This document shows positions 1-9,040 of a stretch of 26,091 nt of DNA, piece by piece. A program made the position numbers and the translations under genes. Under the pieces are notes generated by a model. The model saw nothing but the letters and a program-made list of their open reading frames with translations. It made no database searches and was not told the DNA's origin. Each line of letters starts with the position of its first letter. Position 1 is the first letter of the stretch. This DNA is from Fragilaria crotonensis (lineage: Eukaryota > Bacillariophyta > Fragilariophyceae > Fragilariales > Fragilariaceae), in contig JAKSYS010000778.1 of assembly GCA_022925895.1 (NCBI GenBank), positions 1 to 26,091 of the forward strand, read 5' to 3'.

Positions 1-1379
1 CCACTTTGATATCATGTTTATGTGTATTACATCGGATATTGGATTCACCTACTGAATTCAGTTGAAATTAACTGAATTCAGTTTCCAACTCAAAATAGGA
101 TATCTTTGAACCAGTGCAAGTATGCGAATGTGTCCACGTGAACAAATACAGAAGGAATCTCGTAGAATTCACGATATCAAGATGCGCTTTATTGGACCGG
201 TAGTTGTTGAGATACGAAATTTTGAAGTTGCGTTGAAGCACGAAATTTTTCATCGTTAAGAATTAAAAAAACGGCCTCGCAATGGCGACGGTGCCAACAT
301 CTCGGTGTACACGACGTTTCTACAACCCCAGACACTTGCAGCTGCAGGCACGTAAATGAAGGCAATATAGATGTGCTCCATGAGCTTTTTGCGGTGTGAC
401 AGAAGCAGAAAACGGCTTTGACGACTAGGCAGTCGTGTATAATTAGGCGTCATGATGATTTTAACGATGGGCACCTCCTCCATACCATCACACTCATGTG
501 GCGGAAGAAGGAGCGCTTGAACACGTCGTCAAGATAATCGACAAGACTATCTTGAAGGTGGGGGAGCTGTGGCTGTGGAGGAACAAGCAAACGAAGCTCT
601 TGAAATCCCGACAGTTTTGAACGATGGAGATGCGTCAAAATTCTGAGCTCTGGGTTTCTGTTTTTGACGATGATAATGACCCATCCCCAGAGAATGTTGC
701 ATCTCTTACAAGAAGAAATCCCAATGAATGCATAAACCAGTTGTGGAATTCTGTTCCATACTGTGATCGTGGTTTTTGTGGTGGTAATGATGTCCAACCG
801 ACACTGATTAGAGCTGATGGCAAGCGACGCATCACCCAAATCGAATTCAGACCGTTTCTCGCAACAGCACTTGTTTACATTTCATTTGAGGCACAAGAGA
901 GAAAATGTAGGCCTGAAAACTTCATCAGTTGATCGCTCTGTGGTGAGGAATGGCACTAAAGTCTGCGGTGCACGCGACTTTTGCAGATTGGACACATCAT
1001 ACCCACAACTCATCTGTACGACATTGAATTGCAAAAAGACATCAAAACGTATTGCAGCTGCAAGGCAGGGTATTGGAAGTGCCTGGTATTTATCAGAAGA
1101 CGCATTACATCGAGAGATAACGACATTGTAGTTGAGGACTGAATTCAGCGAAATAGAAAATGTCGATTTTTGCTCGAGTTACAACAGTCAATAACTCAGC
1201 ACCCACACAAGTAACATCCATTTTTCTTGTTACCTGATTTAAAAGCATGTAACAATGCACAAAATGAGCCCTCGATCACCTCCAGAGTGTGTTTAGTAGT
1301 TGCGATAGCGACGTTCTTGCAACTACTGAATTCAGTAGTTAGGGTGATTTTTAAGCCGATATTATATACTCCGAGTACA
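1..1379. other. Intergenic/decayed region with palindromic repeats
   Basis: No gene here is convincing. Open frames on both strands (minus 256-483 and 450-839; plus 624-932 and 817-1131) are short, overlap each other and match no family I recognise. Plausible-looking stretches switch frame, as expected of a decayed coding sequence. The core ACTGAATTCAGT occurs at 51-62, 71-82 and 1325-1336, with a one-base-short version at 1138-1148. This suggests the remains of a repeat or mobile element spanning roughly 50-1340, but no terminal duplication could be defined. Confidence 0.4.
1321..1340. repeat. Perfect 20-bp palindrome
   Basis: AACTACTGAATTCAGTAGTT reads the same on both strands. Its core also occurs twice at 51-82 and nearly so at 1138-1148. 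It could be a fold-back terminus of a decayed element or a binding site for a dimeric protein; the sequence does not decide. Confidence 0.7.
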
Positions 1380-1593
1380 TACTAGTGGGTGCCTCACATT
1401 TGATCGGAGTGTCTACTACAGGAAACTGGACGTACAGTACCCCCAACCTGGTCGTACTCCGTACCACTACTTTTTTCCGCTACAGTATGCAGTACCATGG
1501 TACCAACGTAGGAAACTTCATGAAGTACAGTACCAGGTACCTGGTACTTATCATGCCCCAGTATTGCAGTTCATCGCACGGTATATTTTACAG

Positions 1594-1595
1594 TA
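1594..1595. other. TA target-site duplication, left side of nested transposon
   Basis: The TA directly before the left inverted repeat is matched by a TA at 5159-5160 after the right one. The uninterrupted repeat copy has a single TA at the same place (20677-20678), so the duplication is seen directly. Confidence 0.85.
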
Positions 1596-1607
1596 TGGCT
1601 GGGTGCA
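1596..1607. repeat. Left terminal inverted repeat of nested transposon
   Basis: TGGCTGGGTGCA is the exact reverse complement of 5147-5158. It begins immediately after the duplicated TA. Confidence 0.85.
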
Positions 1608-1794
1608 AGTTTCGTGAATTTGTGGTAGCCGCAGTAGACTCAGTATGCTATTTATTTCGCTTGCCACCAACATCCAGACGTCTATCGCGTCAATCACCAC
1701 ACTTCATTTGTTGCTTACCTTCGCAATCAAATATATCTTGCTCTGTTGCATCTCCCGTGTGCATAGATAGCTCTACATCACCATCAAGAGCAAT

Positions 1795-4700
1795 ATGAGC
1801 GGACGCAGCATCTATGCACACGGCAAACACAATGCGTCAGCTTTTATCATGTCGTGTGTGCACAAGGCTTTCAGGGACCAAGCACTGCATAGACGATGGT
1901 TACCAGCGGATCAGCTTCGGATGTACATGCACATGAAGTATGAAATTGGTGAAGACATCCAGTTCTCGTTAAGTGCCATGATGAGAGCCGTCAACAAGGT
2001 GCTTCCAACCATGAGCTCAGTCCCAAATGTCGTCGAATTTCCAGGAGGATCACGCCTTCAAGTGTTCCGACATTCCTTCCAAAATCGTACGCGGCGACAC
2101 TTTTTCTGGGTGACAGCAGAGGTTGGAGTGATCCCATCTCTACCTTCACCCCGCAATGCTACAGCTTGGGAGGAAGATTGTGTCTTGACCAGGCTGTTAT
2201 CAGGTGGTCGTGAAAAACCACTGGTGCTTAGCATGGCACATGAGGATGAGCCGATGCCGAAGCGACAGAGGAAGGGCTCGTCGGCAGCGGTTGCTGACCA
2301 GGCCAGTACTACTCCAACTCCTCCCTCTACTTTCTCTCAACAATCTACCAGCAGTGGTGCACTCTCATTCTTGTCTACAGCTACTAATGATTGGTGGAAA
2401 TCTGGGGATGCACGATGGCTGTTTGCACCAGCATCCTCTGCTAAGCCTTACAATGCGGACTGTTGTGTCAAAACAATTGTGATGGAAAGGATCGAGCTGT
2501 TGGAGTCTGTAAATCGGGCAGCAAGGAACTGGACCTTCATTATTGAAAAGAGCGTGGGCAGTCCAAGTTCCGAGAGTCATCGCTACTCTGAAGCTGATGT
2601 ATTTGCCTTGAGGTATAGGAGCATGTACTTGGCTATCGCATTAAAGCAATTTGCGCTGCATGTAACCGGAGACATGCAAACTCAGTGGACGTGGAAACGT
2701 TCTCTACAGTACGCGATTAAAGTCATGAATGATGTTGGTGTGGAGTTCTATTCAAGCTTTTCAACGTTGTCTCGCTGGCACAGGAAGCTTGCTCGGAACG
2801 GATACTTTTTCTACAATGCTCCAGATGCAAAGAAGCATGGGTGTCCACGGTTCTTTGTTGACAATCCTGATGCCATGGAGGCATTCAAGAAACACGGGAT
2901 TGCAAACATCAAAGACCTCCGGGTTGAGCTGATGCTGGAGTATGTCCATTCCGAGCTCATTCCAAAGTTGATGATGAAACGAAAAGGTTCTTTGTTTGAC
3001 GACAACGGTGATGATGAAGGTCATGTAGGACTTGAAGAAGTAGCTCCTACTACTAAAAAAGCATTCTTGCAATCATACGGCCTATCTACTTTAAGTATTT
3101 CAACAATGGCGAGGTGGATGCATGCATGTGGCTTCAGATATAAGAAGCGTGAGAAGCATTATTTTGTGGACGGTCATGAACGACCTGAAACGCTTGCATA
3201 TAGGCCTGTGTTCACGAAGAAGTACATTGACGATGAGATACGAGCGCATCGCTGGCTTCAAATGACATTGGAAGAATCGCGAGAGCTCGAGTTGAATAAA
3301 CAAATTGCCACGAACTGTGGCTACAACTATGTAGTGGATGATGTGGACATGGTGGAATATCACGTCGACACTTCGTACGCATTCGACGAGCGCATTGCTT
3401 TGCTCCCGTTTGGTGGCAACCTAAGTGTCCGAAAGCCCATTGATTCCAAAACGGTGATCTTTGTCGGGCAAGACGAAGCTATATTTAAGCAATTCCTTTT
3501 CCTTACAAAGATGTGGGTTGGTCCGAATGGTGAGCGCCCGCTGCTCCCAAAGGATGAAGGAAGCGGCACAATGATATCGGCCTTTGTATGCCGGGAGCAC
3601 GGCCTCATCAGAGTGATTCCACCCGAAATACTGACCGAAGTAAATTCTCAACGCCTTGGGAAATGTTATGCCGATCCAGATGCAGCCATTGAGATTCTCG
3701 GAAGTGCTGACAAGCAACCACTCCCACCAGACAAGTCTCCATTTCTTGTCTTATTTGAATACGGAGAGAACCGCGAAGGTTACTGGGCCTATAACAACAT
3801 GGTTGTGCAGTTTGAGGATGCAGTGGATGTCCTTCAAGTGATGCACCCATCGTATGACTTTGTCTTTTTGTTTGACCACAGTGCCGGTCACGCAAAGCAA
3901 AGACCGGATGGTCTGAATCAACACAGGATGAATCTTTCCTTTGGAGGCAAGACGCCTCCCATGCGGGATACAGTTATAGCACAGGAACACGGTTACCTCG
4001 GAGATTTTCCTAGAATCGTCGAACCTGGTGACATTCAATCTCTAGTTTATAGCCAGTCTGACTCTGGCCCTTTCTGGATGTCGAACGCCCAAAGACAAGA
4101 AAGCCGCCTTGATATACAACTTGGAACCACAAGTGACGTACAGCTCAAGATGCCCGAGATGATAGAGCAACTGATCAGTGCAGGTGTCACCAATACTGCC
4201 GGAAAAAATACAAGACAGCTGAAGGACCTATGCAACCAGTCTGGGATCCCAACATTCACGACGGTGCTCAACTCCATCCAGCGAAATCGATCGGAGTTGG
4301 AGCTAGACCTGAGAGGGAAGGGAGTCACCACAAAGGGAAAGAATAAACGGGAGTTAGTTGAATTATGTGGACAACACAATATTACAGTAATGAAGACAGT
4401 GGAAAAAGTAAAAGAAGGATGGGAGGGAAAAGCGAAAGGCTTGCTGCAAGTTCTTTGGGAACGAGGACTGATTGACGGCAACAATTTAAAGCAGTACTCA
4501 CTTACCGGGAAGAAAGATGACCTTGGGACTGTGGACGACAGCACAAGCTTGCGACACATCATGGGCATGTGCCATGATTTTATGAACGAGGAGGGCATGC
4601 TGCAGCACATTGCGAAGAGTATTGGCGTCAAAGTGCTCTTGACGCCGAAGTGTCATGCCGAACTTGCAGGCGAGGGTGTTGAATATGTGTGGGCCTGTGC

Positions 4701-5004
4701 TAAGGGAGCATACAGAAACTTGAGCCTACAGGAAAAGAAAGGAAAAGACAACTTCAAGGCTAGTGTTCGCCATTGTCTGTCGGAAGAGGTGATCACGAAG
4801 GTGAGAATCAGACGATTTGCAAGGCGAGCACGACAATATATGATGGCATATCATGCCGTTGATACAGATCAAGTTGATGACGAAACACAGCATGATTGCA
4901 AGGCCCATGGTCCAGTGGCGCTGGCAAAGCTGATCGCCGAAGTCAAGACTCACCGATGCGCATTCGACTTTGATCACAAGTTCGTCAAGGACTCCTCACG
5001 ATGA
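1795..5004 (+). CDS. Large DDE transposase, Tc1/mariner-like, with SAP-like repeats inside the catalytic domain
   Basis: Probably catalyses excision and integration of the surrounding transposon at TA sites. The 1069-residue frame is uninterrupted from an ATG about 190 bp inside the left terminus to a stop about 140 bp before the right one. Residues about 270-480 include helix-turn-helix-like segments and a DGHERPETLAYR motif, reminiscent of large transposase-like proteins I know from fungi and protists. The proposed catalytic triad is D560 (VGQDEAIF), D694 (FLFDHSAGHAKQRPDGLN) and E963 (GVEYVWACAKG, in the place of the NPIExLW motif of Tc1). The D-E spacing of 269 residues is far above the 34-39 usual in Tc1/mariner. 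The extra segment holds two SAP-like helical repeats (about 786-818 and 834-862) of the form L..GV.T.GK...L..LC, which may bind DNA. A Ser/Thr-rich linker lies near residues 170-200. The transposase call is strong; the third catalytic residue and the SAP label are inferences. Confidence 0.85.
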   Translation: MSGRSIYAHGKHNASAFIMSCVHKAFRDQALHRRWLPADQLRMYMHMKYEIGEDIQFSLSAMMRAVNKVLPTMSSVPNVVEFPGGSRLQVFRHSFQNRTRRHFFWVTAEVGVIPSLPSPRNATAWEEDCVLTRLLSGGREKPLVLSMAHEDEPMPKRQRKGSSAAVADQASTTPTPPSTFSQQSTSSGALSFLSTATNDWWKSGDARWLFAPASSAKPYNADCCVKTIVMERIELLESVNRAARNWTFIIEKSVGSPSSESHRYSEADVFALRYRSMYLAIALKQFALHVTGDMQTQWTWKRSLQYAIKVMNDVGVEFYSSFSTLSRWHRKLARNGYFFYNAPDAKKHGCPRFFVDNPDAMEAFKKHGIANIKDLRVELMLEYVHSELIPKLMMKRKGSLFDDNGDDEGHVGLEEVAPTTKKAFLQSYGLSTLSISTMARWMHACGFRYKKREKHYFVDGHERPETLAYRPVFTKKYIDDEIRAHRWLQMTLEESRELELNKQIATNCGYNYVVDDVDMVEYHVDTSYAFDERIALLPFGGNLSVRKPIDSKTVIFVGQDEAIFKQFLFLTKMWVGPNGERPLLPKDEGSGTMISAFVCREHGLIRVIPPEILTEVNSQRLGKCYADPDAAIEILGSADKQPLPPDKSPFLVLFEYGENREGYWAYNNMVVQFEDAVDVLQVMHPSYDFVFLFDHSAGHAKQRPDGLNQHRMNLSFGGKTPPMRDTVIAQEHGYLGDFPRIVEPGDIQSLVYSQSDSGPFWMSNAQRQESRLDIQLGTTSDVQLKMPEMIEQLISAGVTNTAGKNTRQLKDLCNQSGIPTFTTVLNSIQRNRSELELDLRGKGVTTKGKNKRELVELCGQHNITVMKTVEKVKEGWEGKAKGLLQVLWERGLIDGNNLKQYSLTGKKDDLGTVDDSTSLRHIMGMCHDFMNEEGMLQHIAKSIGVKVLLTPKCHAELAGEGVEYVWACAKGAYRNLSLQEKKGKDNFKASVRHCLSEEVITKVRIRRFARRARQYMMAYHAVDTDQVDDETQHDCKAHGPVALAKLIAEVKTHRCAFDFDHKFVKDSSR

Positions 5005-5146
5005 TGATGATGACCCTTCGGTTTTGTGAACTTTTGTGTTTGATATCCTTTCTGCAGGGAAACCGAGCTTCATATGAGTGGCGATGAGGACTACTAAATT
5101 TCTATCATACTAGAGCTACCATGGGCTACCCAAAAGACTTTTACGA

Positions 5147-5158
5147 TGCACCCAGCCA
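5147..5158. repeat. Right terminal inverted repeat of nested transposon
   Basis: TGCACCCAGCCA pairs perfectly with 1596-1607 and is followed by the duplicated TA at 5159-5160. Confidence 0.85.
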
Positions 5159-5412
5159 TAGCATTTGTCAAGCAACCTGTTCACAGCAAATTCAATGAGT
5201 ATTCCATCCAGTAATTTTGAATTCGTACAGTATTGTAGTTCAGTAACGTAACACACTGTCGTTTCAACATAAATTACCGTCCGTTTATGTACTGTAGCCC
5301 CCCTAGTACATGTAATCCACGTAACAGTGCAACATTTGATCCAGTACCCCAGAGTGGTCATACTCCGTAACAGACGCACGCACACACACACACAATTAAT
5401 TTATAATATAGT

Positions 5413-7074
5413 AAGGATATATGTAAATTGCTGATTGCTGATAGTCTCGTGACGACATAGGATGTACCCAGCTGGTACAATACGTTTTGTACTCGTAGTA
5501 TCTTTCAATTTTCAATACAGTACCGCAGTACAGGAGTACTGTACTTAAGTTGGTCAGACAAATCTGATTTAGCTGGGTGACAAATCTTGATTACTGGCAG
5601 AGGGTACCGGTACTCAAGTGCATGGTTTGTTTAAGGGGATCCGGCTGGCGCGTATAGATACTCATAAGTCGAAAGGCGAAGACTTTGGCACCTCTGACTC
5701 GATCTTACGACGACAGTCGACACCTGATCAATCAAGGATCTAGGCCCTTTGCTACAATTATAATCACTCGAGCAATGGTTAAATGATTTAATACAGCGGA
5801 GTTTGTATGTGGATGGTCACTCAAGAGCCCGATCCCTGATGCAGTTCGGTTCGGAATCAAATTCACAACGGTGCGTGAATGTGTTGGTTGATTGCGTTTT
5901 GTTCTGAATTCCTGCGGAACCCAGTACAGTAAAAGTACATGTAATAGTACAAGTACCCTACTCCGAGATTCCTATGTTACTACACCAGTGGTTTAACTAT
6001 CACTGACCCATGGTTGAGAGTGTCCCCTTTTGCCTCAAGTGAAGGATTGTATCTAACCAAGTCTCTTCAAGGCGGTGCTATGGCTGACAAATCCATCGCA
6101 GCTAGAAGAGAGAAGTGCAGTACCATGGAATCATCTATCACTCCCAGCATCCTGCCCAAAACCAACAATATACTTTGATCGATTAATCACAAGAACTTGA
6201 ACTGTGGTAGTGGTAGCTAGGCAAATCTTGATGATGCCTTGTGGTCAACATGAAACTCCCTGTGGTCTGAGCTCGCCGTCGTCTACCTTACAAGGCAAAT
6301 GGATTGGTTTGACAGCTATCAAACCCTTTGTAGAGGATTCTTGGTATGATTTCCGTTGCAGATACTAGGGTGAGCGATTGAAGCAAGGACTCTGCATTCT
6401 GCAAACAACGCAAACACTACTCATAGATATTGTGCAAAGATACAAAACAAAAAACAATCTGATTGGTACGGCGAGCACACGTCATTTCGCAGCGTTCTCA
6501 ACAACTTATTCTTCATTCTTCACTGGTTCCTGGTACTACAGTACTGTGCACAAGGTCCTGCTTGCTTGACTTCTGTAGCACAAGAAATACATAGTAGCAC
6601 ACAGAAACAGATTCCTACTGCGGTCATCGCTTATCTTTGTTAGAGCCCTTGTGATAAAGACCGACGTCAGCATTTACATCTGACGTCAAGATATCGCACA
6701 TGTGCCCACTTCACAACTTGAAAAATCTTCTTTTAATGCATACCTGTACCCAATCCGAACAGTTGAAAGGACACGATTGGCATCGATCCTATCCTCCAAA
6801 CCTTCTTCTTTCACACCGTATTCAAACCCAGAAATCGTAACTGAGGTCTCCCACAGCAATCAAGCATTCGCAGAAGGTTAGTTATAACGATGGTTTGATG
6901 ACTGCGACCTGCGCTGTTACGCTAATGTGAGGGTTGTATCGAAGACATTCATATATTGGTTGGATGCCTCACAAAACGCGTTTGCATGTCCACTTTCTTT
7001 ACTTCAAGCCTACCAGGAAATACTTTCCCATTTGCCTTGTTTTCTATCTTCAATAAATACCGTACAGAACAATC
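5413..7074. other. Intergenic region, no gene seen
   Basis: Only short frames without recognisable content occur, the longest being a 63-codon frame at 6378-6569. The stretch is rich in GTAC-containing short palindromes (for example around 5519-5546 and 6530-6546). It includes the CRE-like pair described separately and the presumed promoter of the gene starting at 7075. Confidence 0.5.
6664..6688. promoter_or_regulatory. Paired CRE-like sites (ACGTCA and TGACGTCA)
   Basis: ACGTCA at 6664-6669 is followed 11 bp later by the full palindromic CRE TGACGTCA at 6681-6688, about 390 bp upstream of the ATG at 7075. CRE-type elements bind bZIP factors. In the diatom Phaeodactylum, TGACGT/ACGTCA motifs act as CO2/cAMP-responsive elements in carbonic anhydrase promoters. 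Whether this pair controls the downstream gene is inference from position only. Confidence 0.4.
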
Positions 7075-7986
7075 ATGAGACCGCTTCGTCGAGCTAAGCT
7101 GGCTATGTTGGGTGGCACTCGCATGGCTCAAACGTTTCTCGGCGGTAACAAGGGCGACGAGAGTGGTGTAAAACCAGCTAAAGTGAACGCCAAACAAGCT
7201 TTCCAGCGCGGAAAAAGTTTGATGGCAGCTGGTCAAGTTTCAACCGAGGAGCAAGGGAGTGTGGGTAGTGCAGCAAGTCCAGCTAAGGCGACAAGCATTG
7301 TGGCGGGCGCATTACCAGTGGTCGCGAAGCAACCTGTGTCTCAACGAGACTTCATTGATGCCTTGACCGCAGTCATGACTGGTAAGGTCGAATTTTCGGA
7401 TGGTGATGGCGCCGATGATGACGACGACGATGATGAATTCTCCATTAAAACAGTGTCAACCATATGCAGCCGAGTAGAGGTTAGCTCCCCAACTAAAACC
7501 GAGAAAGACAACCAGCTTGCTACTACAGGGAATCAATCTCTTGGAATTGGACAACTGTTCTTTTACATTGATCAAAAGAATCCGTTACGTCATTTAGTGG
7601 AACCTTTGGAGAATGCGTCTGTTCCCTCAAACAACCAGCTCGCACTTGTTGCAGACAGCCGTGGAACGTATGACGTGAGTGCCTCGAGTCCGAGCACGCC
7701 TACTAAAGATCGGCTTCAAGGCGCGTCGTCTTCAACAAAGTCTCTCAAGTCGAGTCCTGCTCAAGCGGCGGAAGAGGACGAAAACGACCAGCACTTTGGT
7801 CGCAGCGTCTCAAGCATTCGATCCATGATCGAGGCAAAAGCGAAAGAAGCCGACCGAGACGGTCTTTTCGAGAAGGGATGTGAAATGTACCAAGAGGGAG
7901 AGCGGCTGCTCTACGAAGGGAAGATAGAAGAGGCACGGGATGCCCTTCAAAGGGCACATTCCTTCCAGAAGCGTTCCTCCGACTGA
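7075..7986 (+). CDS. Hypothetical protein with acidic tract and C-terminal TPR-like helices
   Basis: I do not recognise a family. The 303-residue product starts at an ATG in an acceptable context (ACAATCATGAG). It is Ser/Thr/Ala-rich and low-complexity through most of its length, with an Asp run near residues 115-125. It ends with a helical, TPR-like segment (about 262-297, with the pattern G..MYQEGERLLYEGKIEEARDAL). The next frame, 11 bases downstream and in a different phase (7998-8285), begins with another TPR-like helix pair. The two are therefore probably one gene split by a frame change near 7970-7997. No GT-AG intron that would join the phases was found there. Composition suggests a scaffold or regulatory protein, but function is unknown. 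Confidence 0.55.
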   Translation: MRPLRRAKLAMLGGTRMAQTFLGGNKGDESGVKPAKVNAKQAFQRGKSLMAAGQVSTEEQGSVGSAASPAKATSIVAGALPVVAKQPVSQRDFIDALTAVMTGKVEFSDGDGADDDDDDDEFSIKTVSTICSRVEVSSPTKTEKDNQLATTGNQSLGIGQLFFYIDQKNPLRHLVEPLENASVPSNNQLALVADSRGTYDVSASSPSTPTKDRLQGASSSTKSLKSSPAQAAEEDENDQHFGRSVSSIRSMIEAKAKEADRDGLFEKGCEMYQEGERLLYEGKIEEARDALQRAHSFQKRSSD

Positions 7987-7997
7987 TTACGAGCAGA

Positions 7998-8285
7998 ATG
8001 GCCGAGACTATGCACAAGCAAGGTCTCGAGCACTGTGATCGAGGCGACAAGTACCTGGCAGTCATTTTGTTGGGAGTGGCTGAAATAATCAAACACAGAC
8101 CTTCGGCTGCGAACATTCATATGGGAGCACAAGTCCACCGGGGATACCGACGAGTGTGTCCGAAAGAACAGTCGTACATTGCCGCTAGACGGGAAGTTGA
8201 TGGCTATGTTAAGGTCATTGAGAGGGAGGCTGTACCCATGGCGAAAACACTCCAGACTTACTCCAAGACCCTCACGATGCAGTGA
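7998..8285 (+). CDS. Probable continuation of the 7075 gene in another frame (TPR-like)
   Basis: This 95-codon frame starts with a helix pair of TPR flavour (Gly-Leu-Glu ... Arg-Gly-Asp-Lys-Tyr-Leu-Ala-Val ... Ile-Lys-His-Arg-Pro), followed by a basic, helical tail. It lies 11 bases after the stop of the preceding frame and one phase back. The frame stays open upstream for at least 50 bases through the end of the preceding frame. That fits a single gene interrupted by an indel better than a separate small gene. An independent 95-residue protein starting at the ATG (7998) remains possible. Confidence 0.4.
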   Translation: MAETMHKQGLEHCDRGDKYLAVILLGVAEIIKHRPSAANIHMGAQVHRGYRRVCPKEQSYIAARREVDGYVKVIEREAVPMAKTLQTYSKTLTMQ

Positions 8286-8524
8286 ACTACGACCACAATA
8301 CTGTGTTTGCCGTAATTTGTTTTTATAAGTATCATAGTAGTTTTATGTATTGTATAGCACTATCTTCCGTTCTTGTTGTGTGCTCACTGCTGACCCGTGA
8401 CAAGTTCGACAAGAACAAAGCGATTTCTGAAGAGGAGCGGACATTACTGGTTGCTAGCAAGTACTCCGTACTAGTACGACAGTAAGTGCTCCCAACTCCC
8501 AACACTAAAATTTGGTGCTGCAAC
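8286..8524. other. Intergenic spacer
   Basis: A 67-codon frame at 8282-8485 has a hydrophobic start but no recognisable family and overlaps the previous stop; it is not called as a gene. Nothing else is seen. Confidence 0.4.
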
Positions 8525-8699
8525 TACTATCCTACTATATTATTAATTGTGCGTGCGTGTGTGCGTCTGTTCGGAGTTGACCACGATACTGTTGTACTGT
8601 TACGTGGATTACATGTACTACAGGTCTACAGTACATACGACCAGTACGACATACTGACGTCCGTAGTAGACACTGATCAAATGTGAGTACCCACTAGTA
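8525..8699 (+). mobile_element. Repeat copy C: internally deleted member of the same short repeat family
   Basis: The first about 115 bases (TACTATCCTACTATATTA, a TG/CG-rich tract, then a GTTACGTGGATTACATGTAC stretch) match the start of copy B at 20405 onward. The last about 45 bases (GTAGTAGACAC ... ACCCACTAGT) match its end. The roughly 310 bases between are absent. Both outer boundaries coincide with those of copy B, which supports these as the real termini. It is more diverged than copies A and B. It contains no coding capacity. Confidence 0.7.
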
Positions 8700-9040
8700 T
8701 TTTCTATATATTCGTACCAGACTTCAGTTAACGTGAATTCGCTTCTCTGAGCGTACGCATACGACATACATACGACATACTCCTCATTTCGTGACTTCAA
8801 ACGTGTTCCCACTCATCGTACACCCTTGCATGTATGATATAATGCATAGGTTTGCGCCTTGTGGACGGCTCGAGTAGAAATCTTCATCCTACTACTACAC
8901 ACTACACTACTCTTGTCCTCTAGAGTAGATTTTTTTGTGTCTGCCGTCTACCATCACCGATCAGGAAGGAGAGTGAAAACAAGACAACACTCAGAGCTCG
9001 GAGTGCATGTACTGTATAGATCTAATCGTAGTATGCAAAC
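8700..9040. other. Intergenic, presumed promoter of the zeta-like kinase gene
   Basis: No coding frame with recognisable content is seen. Short direct repeats of ACGACATAC occur around 8760-8780. Confidence 0.4.

Larger units (their letters stand above)
1596..5158 (+). mobile_element. Tc1/mariner-like (IS630-superfamily) DNA transposon, apparently complete
   Basis: A 3563-bp unit bounded by perfect 12-bp terminal inverted repeats, TGGCTGGGTGCA at 1596-1607 and TGCACCCAGCCA at 5147-5158. Weaker similarity continues inwards (a shared GGTAGCC near both ends). It is flanked by TA on both sides and has inserted into a short repeat whose empty site survives at 20677-20678. TA duplication is the hallmark of the Tc1/mariner/IS630 superfamily, and the internal gene encodes a protein with matching DDE-type motifs. 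The intact gene, perfect termini and near-identical flanks to the empty copy suggest a fairly young and possibly autonomous element. Confidence 0.85.
1380..5412 (-). mobile_element. Repeat copy A (short non-coding MITE-like element), interrupted by a nested transposon
   Basis: The left arm (about 1380-1595) and right arm (about 5159-5412) together match, in reverse complement, the continuous repeat at 20405-20890 with only a few differences. Between the arms lies the transposon 1596-5158. The ends are taken where similarity between copies stops: the left end begins TACTAGTGGGT and the right end finishes near ATATAGTA. Outer inverted repeats are at most about 5 bp (TACTA), and no target duplication is clear. 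The arms hold a CA/TG tract (about 5380-5393) and no coding capacity. Family assignment is uncertain: it could be a non-autonomous DNA transposon or another short repeat. Confidence 0.75.

Noticed and set aside
256-1131. Overlapping open frames on both strands that could form a gene
   Set aside because: They are short, switch frame, show no recognised motif and overlap each other on opposite strands. They are better described as decayed sequence.
4047-4631. A 194-codon minus-strand frame inside the transposase gene
   Set aside because: It lies opposite a strong coding region and has no domain signal; it mirrors the codon pattern of the plus-strand gene.
5380-5393. CA repeat (and TG tracts at 8548-8570 and 20434-20466) as an independent microsatellite
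   Set aside because: All three are the same internal tract of the short repeat family, so they are part of that element.
8282-8485. A 67-codon plus-strand frame with a hydrophobic start
   Set aside because: It overlaps the preceding stop codon and lacks any family signal or independent evidence of expression.
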